From: Pseudidiomarina terrestris
GTDB lineage: Bacteria > Pseudomonadota > Gammaproteobacteria > Enterobacterales > Alteromonadaceae
DNA: 64,000 nucleotides
Direction of reading: 5' to 3'
NCBI RefSeq assembly: GCF_030466405.1
Contig: NZ_JAGGJF010000002.1
Location: 310,001-374,000, forward strand
Shown: positions 50,547 through 60,862 of the stretch, piece by piece
Layout: each line of letters opens with the position of its first letter
Numbering within the stretch: the first letter of the stretch is position 1
Made by a program: the position numbers and the translations under genes
The notes under the pieces: generated by a model
What the model saw: only the letters and a program-made list of their open reading frames with translations
Database searches by the model: none
Told to the model about the DNA's origin: nothing

Positions 50547-51569
50547 ATGAAATTTGCAACCTATCGAAACGGTACACGCGACGGCCAGCTGATGGTCGTC
50601 AGTCGCGATCTAACGAAAGCTGTTGCGGTTCCAGCCCTTGCTGAAACCTTACAGGAAGTTCTTGATGACTGGGATGGCATTGCGCCGGAGCTGGAGAATG
50701 TCTACAGCGCCTTAAATAATGGTGAGCTTGATGACGCTGTGGCTTTTGATGAAAGTCTCTGTGAATCACCGTTACCGCGCGCTTATCAGTGGGCCGACGG
50801 CAGTGCCTATGTGAACCACGTCGAGCTGGTACGCCGTGCCCGTAATGCGGAAATGCCGCCAAGTTTCTGGACAGATCCGCTGATGTATCAGGGCGGGTCT
50901 GATGACTTCCTCGGTCCCAAAGATGTTATCGAAATGGGGGATACCGCCTGGGGGATCGACTTTGAAGGTGAAGTGGCCATTATTACCGACGATGTCCCTA
51001 TGGGTGTGGAGGCAAGTAAAGCAGGGCAGTACATTCGCCTGTTGATGTTGGTCAATGATGTATCGCTGCGCGGCTTGATTCCAAATGAGTTGGGTAAAGG
51101 TTTTGGGTTCTTTCAGTCCAAACCATCGTCAGCGTTTTCACCTGTCGCTGTAACTCCGGACGAGTTAGGCGATGCCTGGCGAGATAACAAGGTCCACCTG
51201 CCGTTATTGAGCGAATACAACGGTCAGCCGTTCGGCAAGCCGAACGCTGGTGAAGATATGACCTTTGATTTTGCCCAGCTGGTCGCGCATGCGGCGAAGA
51301 CTCGACATCTCAGTGCCGGCGCTATCATAGGTTCAGGTACCGTATCGAACAAGCAAGGCACCGACCATGGTAGTGCTATTGCAGAAGGCGGGGTGGGTTA
51401 CAGCTGTATCGCTGAAGTACGCATGATTGAAACCATTCGTGATGGCAAACCAAGCACTGGGTTTATGCAGTTCGGTGATACCATTAAGATTGAAATGAAT
51501 GACGCCGATGGCAAAAGTATTTTTGGCAGTATCGACCAAAAGGTCCTACAGTATCAGCCAGAAGACTAA
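50547..51569 (+). CDS. fahA: Fumarylacetoacetase (FAH family)
   Basis: A 340-residue hydrolase that splits fumarylacetoacetate to fumarate and acetoacetate, the last step of tyrosine degradation. The metal-binding FAH core is visible: GIDFEGEVAIITDDVP, then LMLVNDVSLRG, and IIGSGTVSNKQGTDHGSA. Its place in hpd-hmgA-fahA-maiA makes the substrate assignment firm. Confidence 0.95.
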   Translation: MKFATYRNGTRDGQLMVVSRDLTKAVAVPALAETLQEVLDDWDGIAPELENVYSALNNGELDDAVAFDESLCESPLPRAYQWADGSAYVNHVELVRRARNAEMPPSFWTDPLMYQGGSDDFLGPKDVIEMGDTAWGIDFEGEVAIITDDVPMGVEASKAGQYIRLLMLVNDVSLRGLIPNELGKGFGFFQSKPSSAFSPVAVTPDELGDAWRDNKVHLPLLSEYNGQPFGKPNAGEDMTFDFAQLVAHAAKTRHLSAGAIIGSGTVSNKQGTDHGSAIAEGGVGYSCIAEVRMIETIRDGKPSTGFMQFGDTIKIEMNDADGKSIFGSIDQKVLQYQPED

Positions 51570-51590
51570 CTCATTAATGGGGTCGATCCT

Positions 51591-52232
51591 ATGGAACTCT
51601 ACGGTTACTGGCGCTCAAGCGCCAGTTATCGGGCACGTATTGCCCTAAACTTCAAAAAGTGTGACTACAATTACCTGCCAGTGCATCTTCTCAAAGATGG
51701 TGGTCAGCAACATCAACAGGCGTACCGACAGCTCAATCCAAATGGTCTGGTACCCACTCTGGTCCACGGTCAGGTGATCCTGCATCAGTCGCTGGCCATT
51801 ATCGAATATCTGGAAGAGAAGTATCCGCGCCCGAGCCTGCTGCCTGGCAGCCCGCGGCAACGTGGTGCCATTCGGGCGCTGGCACTGGATCTTTGCAGTG
51901 AATTGCAACCTCTTATCAACCTGCGGGTGCAGCAGTATTTGAAACAGCAACTGGAAGTAAGCGACGAGCAAAAACAAGCGTGGCTCGATCATTGGTTTAC
52001 TGAGAGCTTTATTGCGTTCGAGCAAAGTCTGAATGAAGTTTCTGGCGAGTATTGCGTCGGCGACGAATTTTCTCTTGCGGATGTCTGTCTGGTACCGCAG
52101 GTCTATAGTGCGCAACGGTTTGGTATCGACTTAGATGCTTACCCATTACTGCAAAGTATTTATGGACGCTTACAGGAATTGCCCTGGGTTGCCGAGGCGC
52201 ATCCTGACAAACAGCCCGATGCCGAATCCTGA
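51591..52232 (+). CDS. maiA: Maleylacetoacetate isomerase
   Basis: A 213-residue zeta-class GST-like enzyme that uses glutathione to isomerise maleylacetoacetate to fumarylacetoacetate. The N-terminal active-site motif LYGYWRSSASYRARIAL is the zeta-class SSxSYR pattern; the C-terminal GST domain contains YCVGDEFSLADVCLVPQVY. Last gene of the operon, before a strong terminator. Confidence 0.95.
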   Translation: MELYGYWRSSASYRARIALNFKKCDYNYLPVHLLKDGGQQHQQAYRQLNPNGLVPTLVHGQVILHQSLAIIEYLEEKYPRPSLLPGSPRQRGAIRALALDLCSELQPLINLRVQQYLKQQLEVSDEQKQAWLDHWFTESFIAFEQSLNEVSGEYCVGDEFSLADVCLVPQVYSAQRFGIDLDAYPLLQSIYGRLQELPWVAEAHPDKQPDAES

Positions 52233-52264
52233 ACGCAGGAAACTATAAGTTCACCGCAATAGAC

Positions 52265-52297
52265 AAATGCCCAGCTCGTAACTTGCTGGGCATTTTG
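52265..52297 (+). terminator. Rho-independent terminator after maiA
   Basis: AAATGCCCAGC / GCTGGGCATTT is an 11-bp stem with a 9-nt loop followed by TTTTG and more T residues. Confidence 0.88.
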
Positions 52298-52336
52298 CTT
52301 TAATGGCTCTATCTCATAGGAAAGGGAAACATAAGA

Positions 52337-54835
52337 ATGAAAACAAAATTTACTGTTTCAATACTCGCTGCATTTATTGCTGCCTCCTGCGCGGCAACTG
52401 ACGTCGCGGGTACGAGTGGCAGCAGTGCCACTACCACCGCCCCGGAGACCTTAAGTCTGGCGGACGGCAATACCAGCTCGGCGGTGGAAACCGGTGAACT
52501 CACCATCAAGCAAATCATGTCGGATCAGGACTGGGTGGCACGTTCACCTAGTTCAGCCTACTGGCTGCTCGACGGCACCGGTGTGCTTTACCAACAAAAA
52601 CGCGAGAATAGCGTGATCAGTGACTGGTTTCATTTGCCGTTAGATAAAGAAAACGCGCATAAGGTACCTGTCGATCGTTTACACAACTACGCCTACAGCG
52701 ATGGGGTGTATAATGATGACCGTTCACTGTTAGCCTACAGTTTTGAAGGCAACGTGTTCGTACGTGATATGGAAAGCGGTGATGTACGCCAGCTGACCCG
52801 CGATGAAGCGCGCCAATCCCAGTTAACCTTTCTCAATGACGGCCGTTTGAGCTACCGTCAGGGCAATGACTTTTTTGTGGTTGACCCGCAAAGCGGCCTC
52901 ACTGCACAAGTGGCCAGCTTAGCTACCCGCAATAAACCCGAAGCCGTTGCTGAGCCGAAAGACTTTGTTGCCCGCGAGCAGGTTGAACTCATTGAGTTTG
53001 TACAAAAAGAGCGCCGCGATCGTCAGGAGCGAGCCGATTACCGCGCCGAGTTAGCAAATGAAAATCCTTCTTTAGCTCCGCAGTCATTTTACCTTGGCGA
53101 GAACAAGCAAATTGTCGCCGCGAGTTTATCGCCTGCAGGAGATAAACTCATTGTTGCTATCACTGATCCACAAAGCTGGCGTGACGACGGCGATATTATG
53201 CCAAATTACGTTGCTGAGTCCGGTCGCGTAGAAGCCGAGTCGGTGCGCCGCAGGGTGGCTGACGCTAAGCCCGTAGAGCACCAGTTGCTGCTGCTTGATC
53301 TGGAAACTGGGGAGCAGACCCCGTTTACCTACAACACCTTGCCGGGCTGGAACGAAGACGTGCTTGCTGAAGTGAAGGCCGAAAATTATGCCGCACAGGG
53401 TAAAGACTATGAATCGGAGCAAGCACCACGACCTATTACCCTGATGCAGGACTGGGGCTGGGAGAGCGGCGCGATTCGCTGGTCAGCTACGGGTGAAAAC
53501 GCCATTGTCATGCTGGAAGCCTGGGACAATAAAGATCGCTGGATAGCCTCGGTTGATTTTGCCGGCAAACAGCTGGTGAACCAGCATCGTCTGCACGATG
53601 ATGCCTGGATTAACTACACCCACAATGAATTTGGCTTTTTACCCAATTCTGACGATCGTATCTGGTATCAGAGTGAAGAAGACGGTTATGCGCATCTTTA
53701 CACCCAGCGCCTAGGTGGCAACCAGCAACAGCTGACCTCAGGCAAATTTGTCACTGAAAGCCCGGCAGTTGATGCCCAGACGCAGTCGATTTATTTCACC
53801 GCGAATGCTTCTCATCCGGGGGTTTACGAATTGTATCGGGTAAATTATGAAAGCGGTGAAACGGAACAACTGACCGATCTCGATGGCATGGTGGAGTCCT
53901 TTGAGCTCAGCCCTGGCGGCGATCAAGTCGTGTTTAGCTACTCCAGTGCCTTGCAGCCGTCTGAGCTCTATGTCCAATCGTTACTGTCATCAGCCTCGGC
54001 TAAACGCTTAACTCATACAGCGACTGAACAATTCAATAGTTTCGACTGGAGCGTGCCGGAGATCGTACCGGTGCCATCGAGCAATGTGGACGAGCCGATT
54101 TATACGCGTGTCTACTATCCGGATGACTATGATCCGAACCGTGCCGAGAAGTATCCTGCAGTGGTATTTATTCATGGTGCAGGTTACCTGCAGAATGCAC
54201 ACGCGGGCTGGTCGAACTACCAACGCGAGTTTATGTTCCATACCTTCCTGAACCGTCAGGGCTATGTGGTTCTGGATCTCGATTACCGTGGCTCGAAAGG
54301 ATATGGCCGGGATTGGCGCACAGCGATTTACCGGAATATGGGCTGGCCTGAAGTCGAAGATCTGGTGGATGTGGTGCAGTGGGCTGGAGAGAATACCAAC
54401 GTTGACACCGACCGAATGGGTACTTACGGTGGCTCCTACGGTGGCTTCCTGACCTTTATGGCGTTATTCAATGAGCCGGGCTTGTTCAAAGCGGGTGCTG
54501 CCTTACGGCCAGTATCAGACTGGGCACATTACAACACCGGCTACACTTCTAACATCCTCAACTTGCCGGATGACGATCCTATTGCCTATCGCCGTAGCTC
54601 GCCAATCTACTTTACTGAGGGCCTGCAAGATGCGTTATTGATCAACTCACCGATGGTAGACGACAATGTCTTTTTCCAGGACAGTGTGCGTTTGGTGCAG
54701 CGCTTGATCGAGCACGAGAAAGAGGATTTTGAAACTGCCATATTCCCGGTCGAGCCGCATGGCTTCCGGCAGCCATCGAGCTGGCTGGACGAGTACCGTC
54801 GGATCTATGAGTTGTTTGAAGAAAACCTGAAGTAG
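52337..54835 (+). CDS. S9 family serine peptidase (DPP-IV-like), predicted lipoprotein
   Basis: An 832-residue peptidase. The N-terminus (FTVSILAAFIAASC) is a signal with a lipobox-like end at Cys18, though -3 is Ala instead of Leu. A long beta-propeller domain (to about residue 570) follows, then the alpha/beta-hydrolase domain: VVFIHGAGYLQNAHAGW, nucleophile Ser700 in YGGSYGGF, Asp775 in MVDDNVFFQ, His808 in EPHGF. The triad is complete. Such enzymes trim proline-containing peptides, consistent with a peptide- and amino-acid-degrading lifestyle. It lies between terminators, so it is a single-gene unit. Confidence 0.92.
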   Translation: MKTKFTVSILAAFIAASCAATDVAGTSGSSATTTAPETLSLADGNTSSAVETGELTIKQIMSDQDWVARSPSSAYWLLDGTGVLYQQKRENSVISDWFHLPLDKENAHKVPVDRLHNYAYSDGVYNDDRSLLAYSFEGNVFVRDMESGDVRQLTRDEARQSQLTFLNDGRLSYRQGNDFFVVDPQSGLTAQVASLATRNKPEAVAEPKDFVAREQVELIEFVQKERRDRQERADYRAELANENPSLAPQSFYLGENKQIVAASLSPAGDKLIVAITDPQSWRDDGDIMPNYVAESGRVEAESVRRRVADAKPVEHQLLLLDLETGEQTPFTYNTLPGWNEDVLAEVKAENYAAQGKDYESEQAPRPITLMQDWGWESGAIRWSATGENAIVMLEAWDNKDRWIASVDFAGKQLVNQHRLHDDAWINYTHNEFGFLPNSDDRIWYQSEEDGYAHLYTQRLGGNQQQLTSGKFVTESPAVDAQTQSIYFTANASHPGVYELYRVNYESGETEQLTDLDGMVESFELSPGGDQVVFSYSSALQPSELYVQSLLSSASAKRLTHTATEQFNSFDWSVPEIVPVPSSNVDEPIYTRVYYPDDYDPNRAEKYPAVVFIHGAGYLQNAHAGWSNYQREFMFHTFLNRQGYVVLDLDYRGSKGYGRDWRTAIYRNMGWPEVEDLVDVVQWAGENTNVDTDRMGTYGGSYGGFLTFMALFNEPGLFKAGAALRPVSDWAHYNTGYTSNILNLPDDDPIAYRRSSPIYFTEGLQDALLINSPMVDDNVFFQDSVRLVQRLIEHEKEDFETAIFPVEPHGFRQPSSWLDEYRRIYELFEENLK

Positions 54836-54855
54836 ATGACTAAGTAATAGATAAG

Positions 54856-54889
54856 AAAAAGGCCGAAATCTTCAGATTTCGGCCTTTTT
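54856..54889. terminator. Bidirectional terminator between the S9 peptidase gene and rne
   Basis: A 15-bp perfect stem AAAAAGGCCGAAATC / GATTTCGGCCTTTTT with loop TTCA lies between two convergent genes and gives T-runs both ways. Confidence 0.95.
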
Positions 54890-54915
54890 TATAGGGCAGT
54901 TAAGAAAGCCCGGCG

Positions 54916-57900
54916 TTAAGCGCCAGAACTTTCACACTTGGCCATTTCAGCGTGAGCGCGAGCGCGCGCCTGGCTGAGACTCGCTACAGTACTGGCTCTG
55001 CTGAAATCGGCACGCTGACTTTCATCAGCAACCTGCAGTGGGGCAAAGCTATCGTCACGCGGTTGGGCGCTGGCTTTCGCCATAGGTGCGCTGACCCGAC
55101 GGCCAATTGCTTTTGCTGGCTTGTTGCTGGCAACAGGTTCTGCTGCTGCTTGCGCAGCTGGCTTGGTTGCAGGCTTAGATTCCGCTTTCGCTTCCTTCGC
55201 CGTTTCTTCAGCCTGGTCTGTTGCCGCTGCTTTAGCTTCTTCCTTCGGCTCTGGCTTGTTCTCCTGAGCTTCAGGCTTCACCGCAGCCTTGGTTGCTGGC
55301 TTAGGTTCAGCTTCTGGCTCAACGTCAGCTGGCGCTTTGTCCTGCACCTCTGGCTGTTCTTGCGACGGCTCAGCTGCAGGTGCTGGTTTTGGCGTTTGAG
55401 CTTCTGCCTGAGCGGAATCCTCGCTCGCAGCAACCTGGCTGTGCTCAGCTTTTGCCTTGCTATCGGTTCCGGCGTCAGTACTCTCATCAAGCTTTAACTC
55501 AACTTGCGCATCACCAGCGTCAGCTTTGGCAGCTTCAGCAGCTTTCTTCTCAGCAGCAACTTCTTTGGCCGCCTGGGTCATGCGTGCTGAACGTTTTCTT
55601 GGCTTAGCGTCATCGGAGCCACGGCTTTTCGCCGGTTTTTCGCTGGTTTGCTCGGCACTGGCTTCGGTTTCAGTGGTGCTTTTCGGCGCCGTTGTTTCGA
55701 CAGCTTCAGGTTGTTGCGCTGTGGCCGAGTCGGTAGCGCTCTCGTCAGAGGTTTGTTCTTGCTGACCTTCTGCTTTACGACGCTGACCTGCGGCCCGCTG
55801 ATGACGCGGACTACGGCGTGAACGATTACGACCCTCACGTTTCTCGCCACTTTGCTCAACAGTTGCATCCTGTGTTTGCTCGGTGGACTCCGTCGCCGCT
55901 TGCGTCGCTGCTGCGGCGCTTTCTTGCTGGTCTTGTTTCGACTCGTCCAGCGACAGATCCGGAACCTGCTCAGGAGCAGTGCTTTGTTCTTCTTTGCCTA
56001 CGCGAACGGACTTATCCAGTTTGCGACGTTGACGACGCGGCTTAGGTTTGGCTTCTGCTGCTGGTTTTGACTCAGTTTTACTCTCAACCGCGTCTGCTTT
56101 TGGCTTTTGCGTTGCATCCGCTTGCTGACGATTACGGTTTCTGCCACCACGACGTTGACCACGCTCGTTTTTACCGCTGTCTTTCGTCTCTGCAGCTTTG
56201 TCTTTGCTAGCCTCTGGCTTATCCGTAGTACCTTTCTGCTCATCGTCGCGTGGACGTGAACGGGAAGTATTACGGCGACGTTGGCCACCACGCTGGTTAC
56301 GACCCTGACCACCGCGACGGTTATTACCGCCTCGATTACGGTTGTCATCACGTTTTTCTTGCTGGCGTTTTTGCTGTTCGTCTTCTTCACTACCGAAGAT
56401 TCCACTCAGCCATTTACCAAGGCGTTGTAACAACGAGGTGCCGGTAGCTTTTGCCACAGCTTTTGCTTTTTCAGGCACTTGCGGGGCAGGTGTCGGAGCC
56501 GGCGCAGCTGGTGCCTGCAGGCCCTTGAGGGCTGGCTCTTCGAAGCTTGGCTTATCTTTGTTAAGGACAACTTCAGTGCTGGTGTCTTCAGGCTTGTCGA
56601 TGAGCGTAAAGCTGTTGGCCTCGTCCATCTCGTCATTGCGCAGACGCTTGACGTCGAAATGCGGTGTTTCAAGGTTGGTATTTGGAATCACCAGAACCGA
56701 TACCGAGTGACGTTTTTCAACTTCGGCAATGGCTTTGCGTTTCTCATTCAGCAAATAGGTGGCGACAGTCACCGGGACCTGAGCCTGAACCTGAATAGTG
56801 TTATCTTTTAAGGCTTCTTCCTCAATCAAGCGCAAGATCGAAAGCGCCAGTGACTCTGCTGAGCGGATGGTGCCATGACCATCACAACGAGGGCAGACGT
56901 GATTGGCTGATTCGCCTAGCGACGGACGCAGGCGCTGACGAGACATCTCCAGCAAACCAAAACGTGAGATGCGTGCGACCTGAATCCGGGCACGGTCTTG
57001 TTTGAGGCTGTCACGAAGGCGGTTTTCAACTTCGCGCTGATGTTTCATCGGGGTCATATCAATAAAGTCGATAACGACCAGACCGCCGACATCACGCAGG
57101 CGTAACTGGCGTGCGATTTCTTCTGCGGCTTCTAAGTTGGTCTGAAATGCGGTCTCTTCGATATCGCCGCCTTTGGTGGCGCGTGCCGAGTTGATGTCGA
57201 TGGAGGTTAGAGCTTCAGTTGGGTCGATAACGATAGAGCCACCTGAGGGTAAGCGGACCTGACGTTGGAACGCCGATTCGATTTGGCTCTCAATCTGATA
57301 ATGATTGAATAAAGGGATATCGCCTTCGTAGGTTTTTACACGATTGACGAAGTCCGGACGAATCAGAGTAACGTGATCACGAACCTGTTCAAAGACTTTC
57401 GGGTTATCGATCAAAACTTCACCGATATCGCGACGCAGATAGTCACGGATAGCGCGGAAGACAACATTACTTTCCTGGTGGATCAGGAACGGAGCAGGGC
57501 GTTGCTCAGATGCTTTTTCAATGGCCTGCCAGTGATGAATCAGGACATTGAGGTCCCAGTCGAGTTCTTCTGCTGATTTGCCAACACCTGCAGTACGGAC
57601 AATCAGTCCCATACCATCAGGCAGTTTTAGATCGCGCATCGCTTCTTTAAGCTCAGTGCGTTCATCACCTTCAATGCGACGAGAAATACCGCCGGCACGT
57701 GGGTTGTTTGGCATCAGCACCAGGTAACTGCCGGCCAGCGAGATAAAAGTAGTCAGTGCTGCGCCTTTCTGGCCACGTTCTTCTTTATCAATCTGGACAA
57801 TGACTTCCTGGCCTTCTTTAATGACGTCCTTGATATTCGGACGGCCGGAGAAGGTATAGCCTTTCGGGAAGTAGGTTTTGGCAATTTCTTTCAGGGGGAG

Positions 57901-58101
57901 GAAGCCGTGACGTTCAGCGCCGTAATCAACAAAGGCTGCTTCAAGGCTAGGTTCGATGCGGGTAATTTTACCCTTGTAGATATTTGCTTTTTTTTGTTCG
58001 TGGCCGGGACTTTCGATATCTAAATCGTATAATCGTTGTCCGTCCACCAAAGCAACGCGCAGCTCTTCTTGCTGTGTTGCATTGATCAACATTCTTTTCA
58101 T
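54916..58101 (-). CDS. rne: Ribonuclease E
   Basis: A 1061-residue endoribonuclease, the core of the RNA degradosome. I use the ATG at 58101 ([22 protein letters not shown]), identical in register to E. coli; 18 more codons upstream are open but not conserved. The catalytic half has S1 ([21 protein letters not shown]), the 5' sensor, catalytic Asp in [11 protein letters not shown] and [10 protein letters not shown], and the Zn-link CPRCDGHG. The C-terminal half is a disordered scaffold: an Arg/Gly-rich RNA-binding tract (about residues 600-640), then long Ala/Glu/Lys-rich stretches. The order rne / rluC / yceF / yceD matches E. coli. Confidence 0.97.
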   Translation of the reverse strand: MKRMLINATQQEELRVALVDGQRLYDLDIESPGHEQKKANIYKGKITRIEPSLEAAFVDYGAERHGFLPLKEIAKTYFPKGYTFSGRPNIKDVIKEGQEVIVQIDKEERGQKGAALTTFISLAGSYLVLMPNNPRAGGISRRIEGDERTELKEAMRDLKLPDGMGLIVRTAGVGKSAEELDWDLNVLIHHWQAIEKASEQRPAPFLIHQESNVVFRAIRDYLRRDIGEVLIDNPKVFEQVRDHVTLIRPDFVNRVKTYEGDIPLFNHYQIESQIESAFQRQVRLPSGGSIVIDPTEALTSIDINSARATKGGDIEETAFQTNLEAAEEIARQLRLRDVGGLVVIDFIDMTPMKHQREVENRLRDSLKQDRARIQVARISRFGLLEMSRQRLRPSLGESANHVCPRCDGHGTIRSAESLALSILRLIEEEALKDNTIQVQAQVPVTVATYLLNEKRKAIAEVEKRHSVSVLVIPNTNLETPHFDVKRLRNDEMDEANSFTLIDKPEDTSTEVVLNKDKPSFEEPALKGLQAPAAPAPTPAPQVPEKAKAVAKATGTSLLQRLGKWLSGIFGSEEDEQQKRQQEKRDDNRNRGGNNRRGGQGRNQRGGQRRRNTSRSRPRDDEQKGTTDKPEASKDKAAETKDSGKNERGQRRGGRNRNRQQADATQKPKADAVESKTESKPAAEAKPKPRRQRRKLDKSVRVGKEEQSTAPEQVPDLSLDESKQDQQESAAAATQAATESTEQTQDATVEQSGEKREGRNRSRRSPRHQRAAGQRRKAEGQQEQTSDESATDSATAQQPEAVETTAPKSTTETEASAEQTSEKPAKSRGSDDAKPRKRSARMTQAAKEVAAEKKAAEAAKADAGDAQVELKLDESTDAGTDSKAKAEHSQVAASEDSAQAEAQTPKPAPAAEPSQEQPEVQDKAPADVEPEAEPKPATKAAVKPEAQENKPEPKEEAKAAATDQAEETAKEAKAESKPATKPAAQAAAEPVASNKPAKAIGRRVSAPMAKASAQPRDDSFAPLQVADESQRADFSRASTVASLSQARARAHAEMAKCESSGA

Positions 58102-58474
58102 AGTTGTGACTCTTTCTTTATGTGCCACAACACAGTACGAAGGCGTCTTCGCCATCGCTATTTCGAGATTGAATTGTAGACTGCCATCGCGCTATCTCAG
58201 CGTATGATGACACCTCCCGTTGTGCTACTTAACACCAACGTGAGGTACGCAATTGGTTACCAAGCCGAAATACGCTTGTATTCGTACCGTGTCGTCGCAA
58301 GATGCTTTGACAAAATTAGTGGACCGGTCTTCTGCATGTTGTGCATGTTCCGTGCCATCAGGATCTCAATAACGCTGTGTGCGTTGTTGTACCCTGAGGT
58401 GGAGGCTGTGTTGCAATCGCTTTCGATGCGCCAGGCCACTATTACTATTTTTCGCTCGTACCGCTCTCAAACTG

Positions 58475-58495
58475 TCCGGTGCGGTTTTTTCCGGA
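58475..58495 (-). other. Hairpin at the predicted 5' end of the rne transcript
   Basis: On the minus strand TCCGG / CCGGA enclose an 11-nt A-rich loop, within about 20 nt of the predicted transcript start. A 5'-terminal stem-loop would hinder 5'-end-dependent decay. On the plus strand the same bases include an ACCGC...GCGGT stem ending in six T residues, so a terminator in that direction is a weak alternative. Confidence 0.4.
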
Positions 58496-58500
58496 TGCTT

Positions 58501-58530
58501 AGTATCCCATGAACAGGGTAGTCAGTACAA
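58501..58530 (-). promoter_or_regulatory. Candidate sigma-70 promoter of rne
   Basis: On the minus strand TTGTAC (58530-58525) and GATACT (58506-58501) are spaced by 18 nt. Transcription would begin near 58494. Confidence 0.5.
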
Positions 58531-58550
58531 GATAAAATAAAGCAACAAAA

Positions 58551-59537
58551 ATGCAGTCAGAAAAAATGGAAAATGATAAACTTGCCGGCATGAGCGAAAA
58601 TCAACAATCCCAAGTACGCTGGGTCACAATCGAAGCCGACTATGCCGGTCAGCGTATCGACAATTTTCTCCTTGCGCAGTTGAAAGGCGTACCCAAATCC
58701 CTGGTGTACCGCATCGTGCGTAAAGGAGAAGTGCGGATCAATAAAAAGCGTTGCAAGCCTGATTATAAATTGCAGGCGGGCGATCTGGTGCGCATCCCGC
58801 CCGTGCGGGTGGCCGAGAGTAATCCGTTACCGTCCGCGAACCTAGATCAAGTGCAGGCGCTTAATCAGCAGATACTGTACGAGGATGATTTACTGTTGGT
58901 GCTAAACAAACCTGCGGGGCTTGCCGTGCACGGTGGCTCCGGCTTACAGTTTGGCCTGATTGAGAGTTTGCGTGCGTTGCGACCTGACGCCAAGCATCTG
59001 GAACTGGTTCACCGACTGGACCGCGAAACCAGCGGCTGTATTCTGATTTCTAAGCGCCGTTCTGCGCTGCGCGCTTTGCACGAGCAACTGCGCGAGAAGA
59101 CCATGGATAAGCAATACCTGGCTCTGGTCCGCGGCCATTGGCAGGCACATGTAAAATTTATTGCGGCTCCGTTGCTGAAAAATACGTTGAAATCGGGCGA
59201 ACGGGTCGTACGCGTCGATGCTGCGGGCAAGCCTTCAGAAACGCGCTTTCGGGTACAGCAACAATTTGCCAATTGCACCTTGGTTGAAGCCTCACCCATT
59301 ACCGGCCGTACCCATCAGATTCGGGTGCACGCACTCCATGCAGGACATCCGATTGCCTGTGATCCTAAGTATGGCGATCAGGTGTTTGATGCGGCCATGC
59401 AGGAGATTGGCTTAAACCGCTTATTCCTGCATGCGCGCCGGCTGAGCTTTAAGCACCCGCAAAGCGGCAAGACGATTACCGTAGACGCGCCGTTGGATAA
59501 AGCCTTAAGTCAGGCCTTGAAGCGTTTACCAGCATGA
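58551..59537 (+). CDS. rluC: 23S rRNA pseudouridine(955/2504/2580) synthase RluC
   Basis: A 328-residue pseudouridine synthase. An S4 domain ([36 protein letters not shown]) is followed by the RluA-family catalytic motif [12 protein letters not shown], with the catalytic Asp, and GRTHQIRVH. The start is uncertain: ATG at 58551 is used, but in-frame ATGs at 58566 and 58590 are possible and none has a clear Shine-Dalgarno sequence. Divergent from rne, as in E. coli. Confidence 0.96.
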   Translation: MQSEKMENDKLAGMSENQQSQVRWVTIEADYAGQRIDNFLLAQLKGVPKSLVYRIVRKGEVRINKKRCKPDYKLQAGDLVRIPPVRVAESNPLPSANLDQVQALNQQILYEDDLLLVLNKPAGLAVHGGSGLQFGLIESLRALRPDAKHLELVHRLDRETSGCILISKRRSALRALHEQLREKTMDKQYLALVRGHWQAHVKFIAAPLLKNTLKSGERVVRVDAAGKPSETRFRVQQQFANCTLVEASPITGRTHQIRVHALHAGHPIACDPKYGDQVFDAAMQEIGLNRLFLHARRLSFKHPQSGKTITVDAPLDKALSQALKRLPA

Positions 59538-60187
59538 AATATCAACTGTTGATTTTCGACTGGGATGGCACCTTGATGGATTCGATAGGTCGTATTGTCT
59601 CGTCCATGCAGGCAACAGCAACTCACCTGGCGTTGCCGGTACCGACCGACACCCAGGTGCGCGATATTATAGGCTTAAGTCTCGAACCAGCGATTGAGCG
59701 CTTATTCGGGCGTCTGGACGGACAGCAGCACGCCACATTTCTGGCGCGTTACCGTGATCAATATGTCGAACTTGATCCGACGCCGACGCCGTTGTTTGCT
59801 GGTGTGCCAGAAATGCTGGCCGATCTCCGCCAACAAGGCTATCAACTTGCGGTGGCAACGGGAAAAGCGCGGCGAGGTTTAAATCGCGTCTGGCAGGAAA
59901 CCGACACCGCACAGTTTTTCCAATTATCGCGTTGTGCCGATGAGTCCGCTTCAAAGCCTGATCCTAAGATGCTGCACGAGCTGCTCGAAGAGGCCAATTG
60001 CGATCTTAGTAAAGCATTGATGATTGGCGACTCCATTCATGATCTGCGTATGGCTGAAGCTGCGGGTATGGACCGGGTGGGCGTCGATTTTGGTGTGCAC
60101 TCGGCACAACAGTTATCCGTCTATTCGCCCCTCGCGGTGCTCTCGAACTGGCAGCAATTTCCATCTTTATTAGACGCCGAACGCTAA
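59534..60187 (+). CDS. HAD-superfamily phosphatase, subfamily IA (phosphoglycolate phosphatase-like)
   Basis: A 217-residue cytoplasmic hydrolase. HAD motif I is [10 protein letters not shown], with the nucleophile Asp; motif II is VATGK, motif III lies around KPDPKML, and motif IV is [15 protein letters not shown]. Substrate is not determined from sequence. ATGA overlap with rluC suggests coupling; a HAD gene at this position is common in gammaproteobacteria outside the enterics. Confidence 0.9.
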   Translation: MKYQLLIFDWDGTLMDSIGRIVSSMQATATHLALPVPTDTQVRDIIGLSLEPAIERLFGRLDGQQHATFLARYRDQYVELDPTPTPLFAGVPEMLADLRQQGYQLAVATGKARRGLNRVWQETDTAQFFQLSRCADESASKPDPKMLHELLEEANCDLSKALMIGDSIHDLRMAEAAGMDRVGVDFGVHSAQQLSVYSPLAVLSNWQQFPSLLDAER

Positions 60188-60202
60188 CAGGAGGGCATTC
60201 AC

Positions 60203-60817
60203 ATGACTGCTATTGTACTCGCGTCCACATCACCTTATCGCCGCATGTTGCTGGAAAAAGTCCTACCGGAGTTTACCTGCGCAGCACCGCAGGTCGACGA
60301 AACCGCACTCCCTGGGGAGCAGGCGGAAGACTTGGTCAAGCGGCTGGCAATCGCCAAAGCACAAGCGCTGGCAACGACCTATTCCGATCACCTGCTGATT
60401 GGCTCCGACCAGGTTGCGGTAGTGGAGGGGGCTATTTTAGGCAAACCCGGTGATGAAGCGAAGGCAATTGAGCAACTCAGTGCGGCCAGCGGGAAAACGG
60501 TAACCTTTTATACAGGCCTGGCGGTTTATCATAGCGGCCAGCAAGAGTTACTCGCTTGTGTCGAACCTTTTCAGGTTAGCTTCCGGGACCTTAGCGCTGC
60601 TGAGATTAAGGGCTATGTCGCGCTGGAACAGCCTTTTAACTGCGCGGGAAGCTTTAAAAGCGAAGGGTTAGGCATTAGTTTATTTGAGTCGCTGCGCGGC
60701 GATGATCCGAATACTTTAATTGGTTTGCCACTGATTCGACTGCTAGCTATGCTGCGGCATTGGCAGGTCAATCCCTTACTTGCAGAGCAGCCGGCAGAGA
60801 AGCCGATAAAAAGCTGA
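60203..60817 (+). CDS. yceF: Maf-like nucleotide pyrophosphatase YceF (7-methyl-GTP pyrophosphatase)
   Basis: A 204-residue house-cleaning enzyme of the Maf/YceF branch, which removes modified nucleotides such as m7[18 protein letters not shown] is the Maf N-terminal motif; [12 protein letters not shown] and [29 protein letters not shown] follow. It precedes yceD-rpmF as in E. coli, which favours YceF over YhdE. Confidence 0.93.
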   Translation: MTAIVLASTSPYRRMLLEKVLPEFTCAAPQVDETALPGEQAEDLVKRLAIAKAQALATTYSDHLLIGSDQVAVVEGAILGKPGDEAKAIEQLSAASGKTVTFYTGLAVYHSGQQELLACVEPFQVSFRDLSAAEIKGYVALEQPFNCAGSFKSEGLGISLFESLRGDDPNTLIGLPLIRLLAMLRHWQVNPLLAEQPAEKPIKS

Positions 60818-60824
60818 AAACCAC

Positions 60825-60853
60825 TTGTTTTCAGGGCCTGAATCCTTTAATAT
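60825..60853 (+). promoter_or_regulatory. Sigma-70 promoter of yceD-rpmF-plsX-fab, close to the start codon
   Basis: TTGTTT (60825-60830) and TAATAT (60848-60853) are spaced by 17 nt. The yceD ATG lies only 9 nt after the -10 hexamer, predicting a leader of a few nucleotides or none. The -35 lies inside an inverted repeat CTGAAAAC / GTTTTCAG (60814-60821 and 60827-60834) that overlaps the yceF stop. Confidence 0.55.
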
Positions 60854-60862
60854 TCGCGCCCT

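Larger units (their letters stand above)
58102..58550 (-). other. rne 5' leader and rne-rluC divergent region
   Basis: The 449-bp gap holds no supported gene. A promoter at its right end would give a roughly 390-nt rne leader, similar in length to the 361-nt E. coli rne leader that mediates feedback by RNase E. Within it I see a hairpin AACGC-ACACA-GCGTT (minus strand, about 58366-58380) and a direct repeat of GCGATGGC. Homology to the known rne leader fold could not be judged by eye. Confidence 0.6.

Noticed and set aside
54952-55497. 181-codon open frame antisense to the rne tail
   Set aside because: The low-complexity Ala/Glu/Lys codons of RNase E give long Ser/Phe/Leu/Cys-rich frames on the opposite strand. 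No start signal or family was seen.
58102-58155. 18-codon N-terminal extension of rne
   Set aside because: E. coli RNase E starts at the equivalent of 58101 (MKRMLIN) and the upstream residues are not conserved.
58204-58512. 102-codon plus-strand frame in the rne-rluC gap
   Set aside because: It lies in the predicted rne leader, has no Shine-Dalgarno sequence, odd composition and no recognisable family; the leader explanation is stronger.
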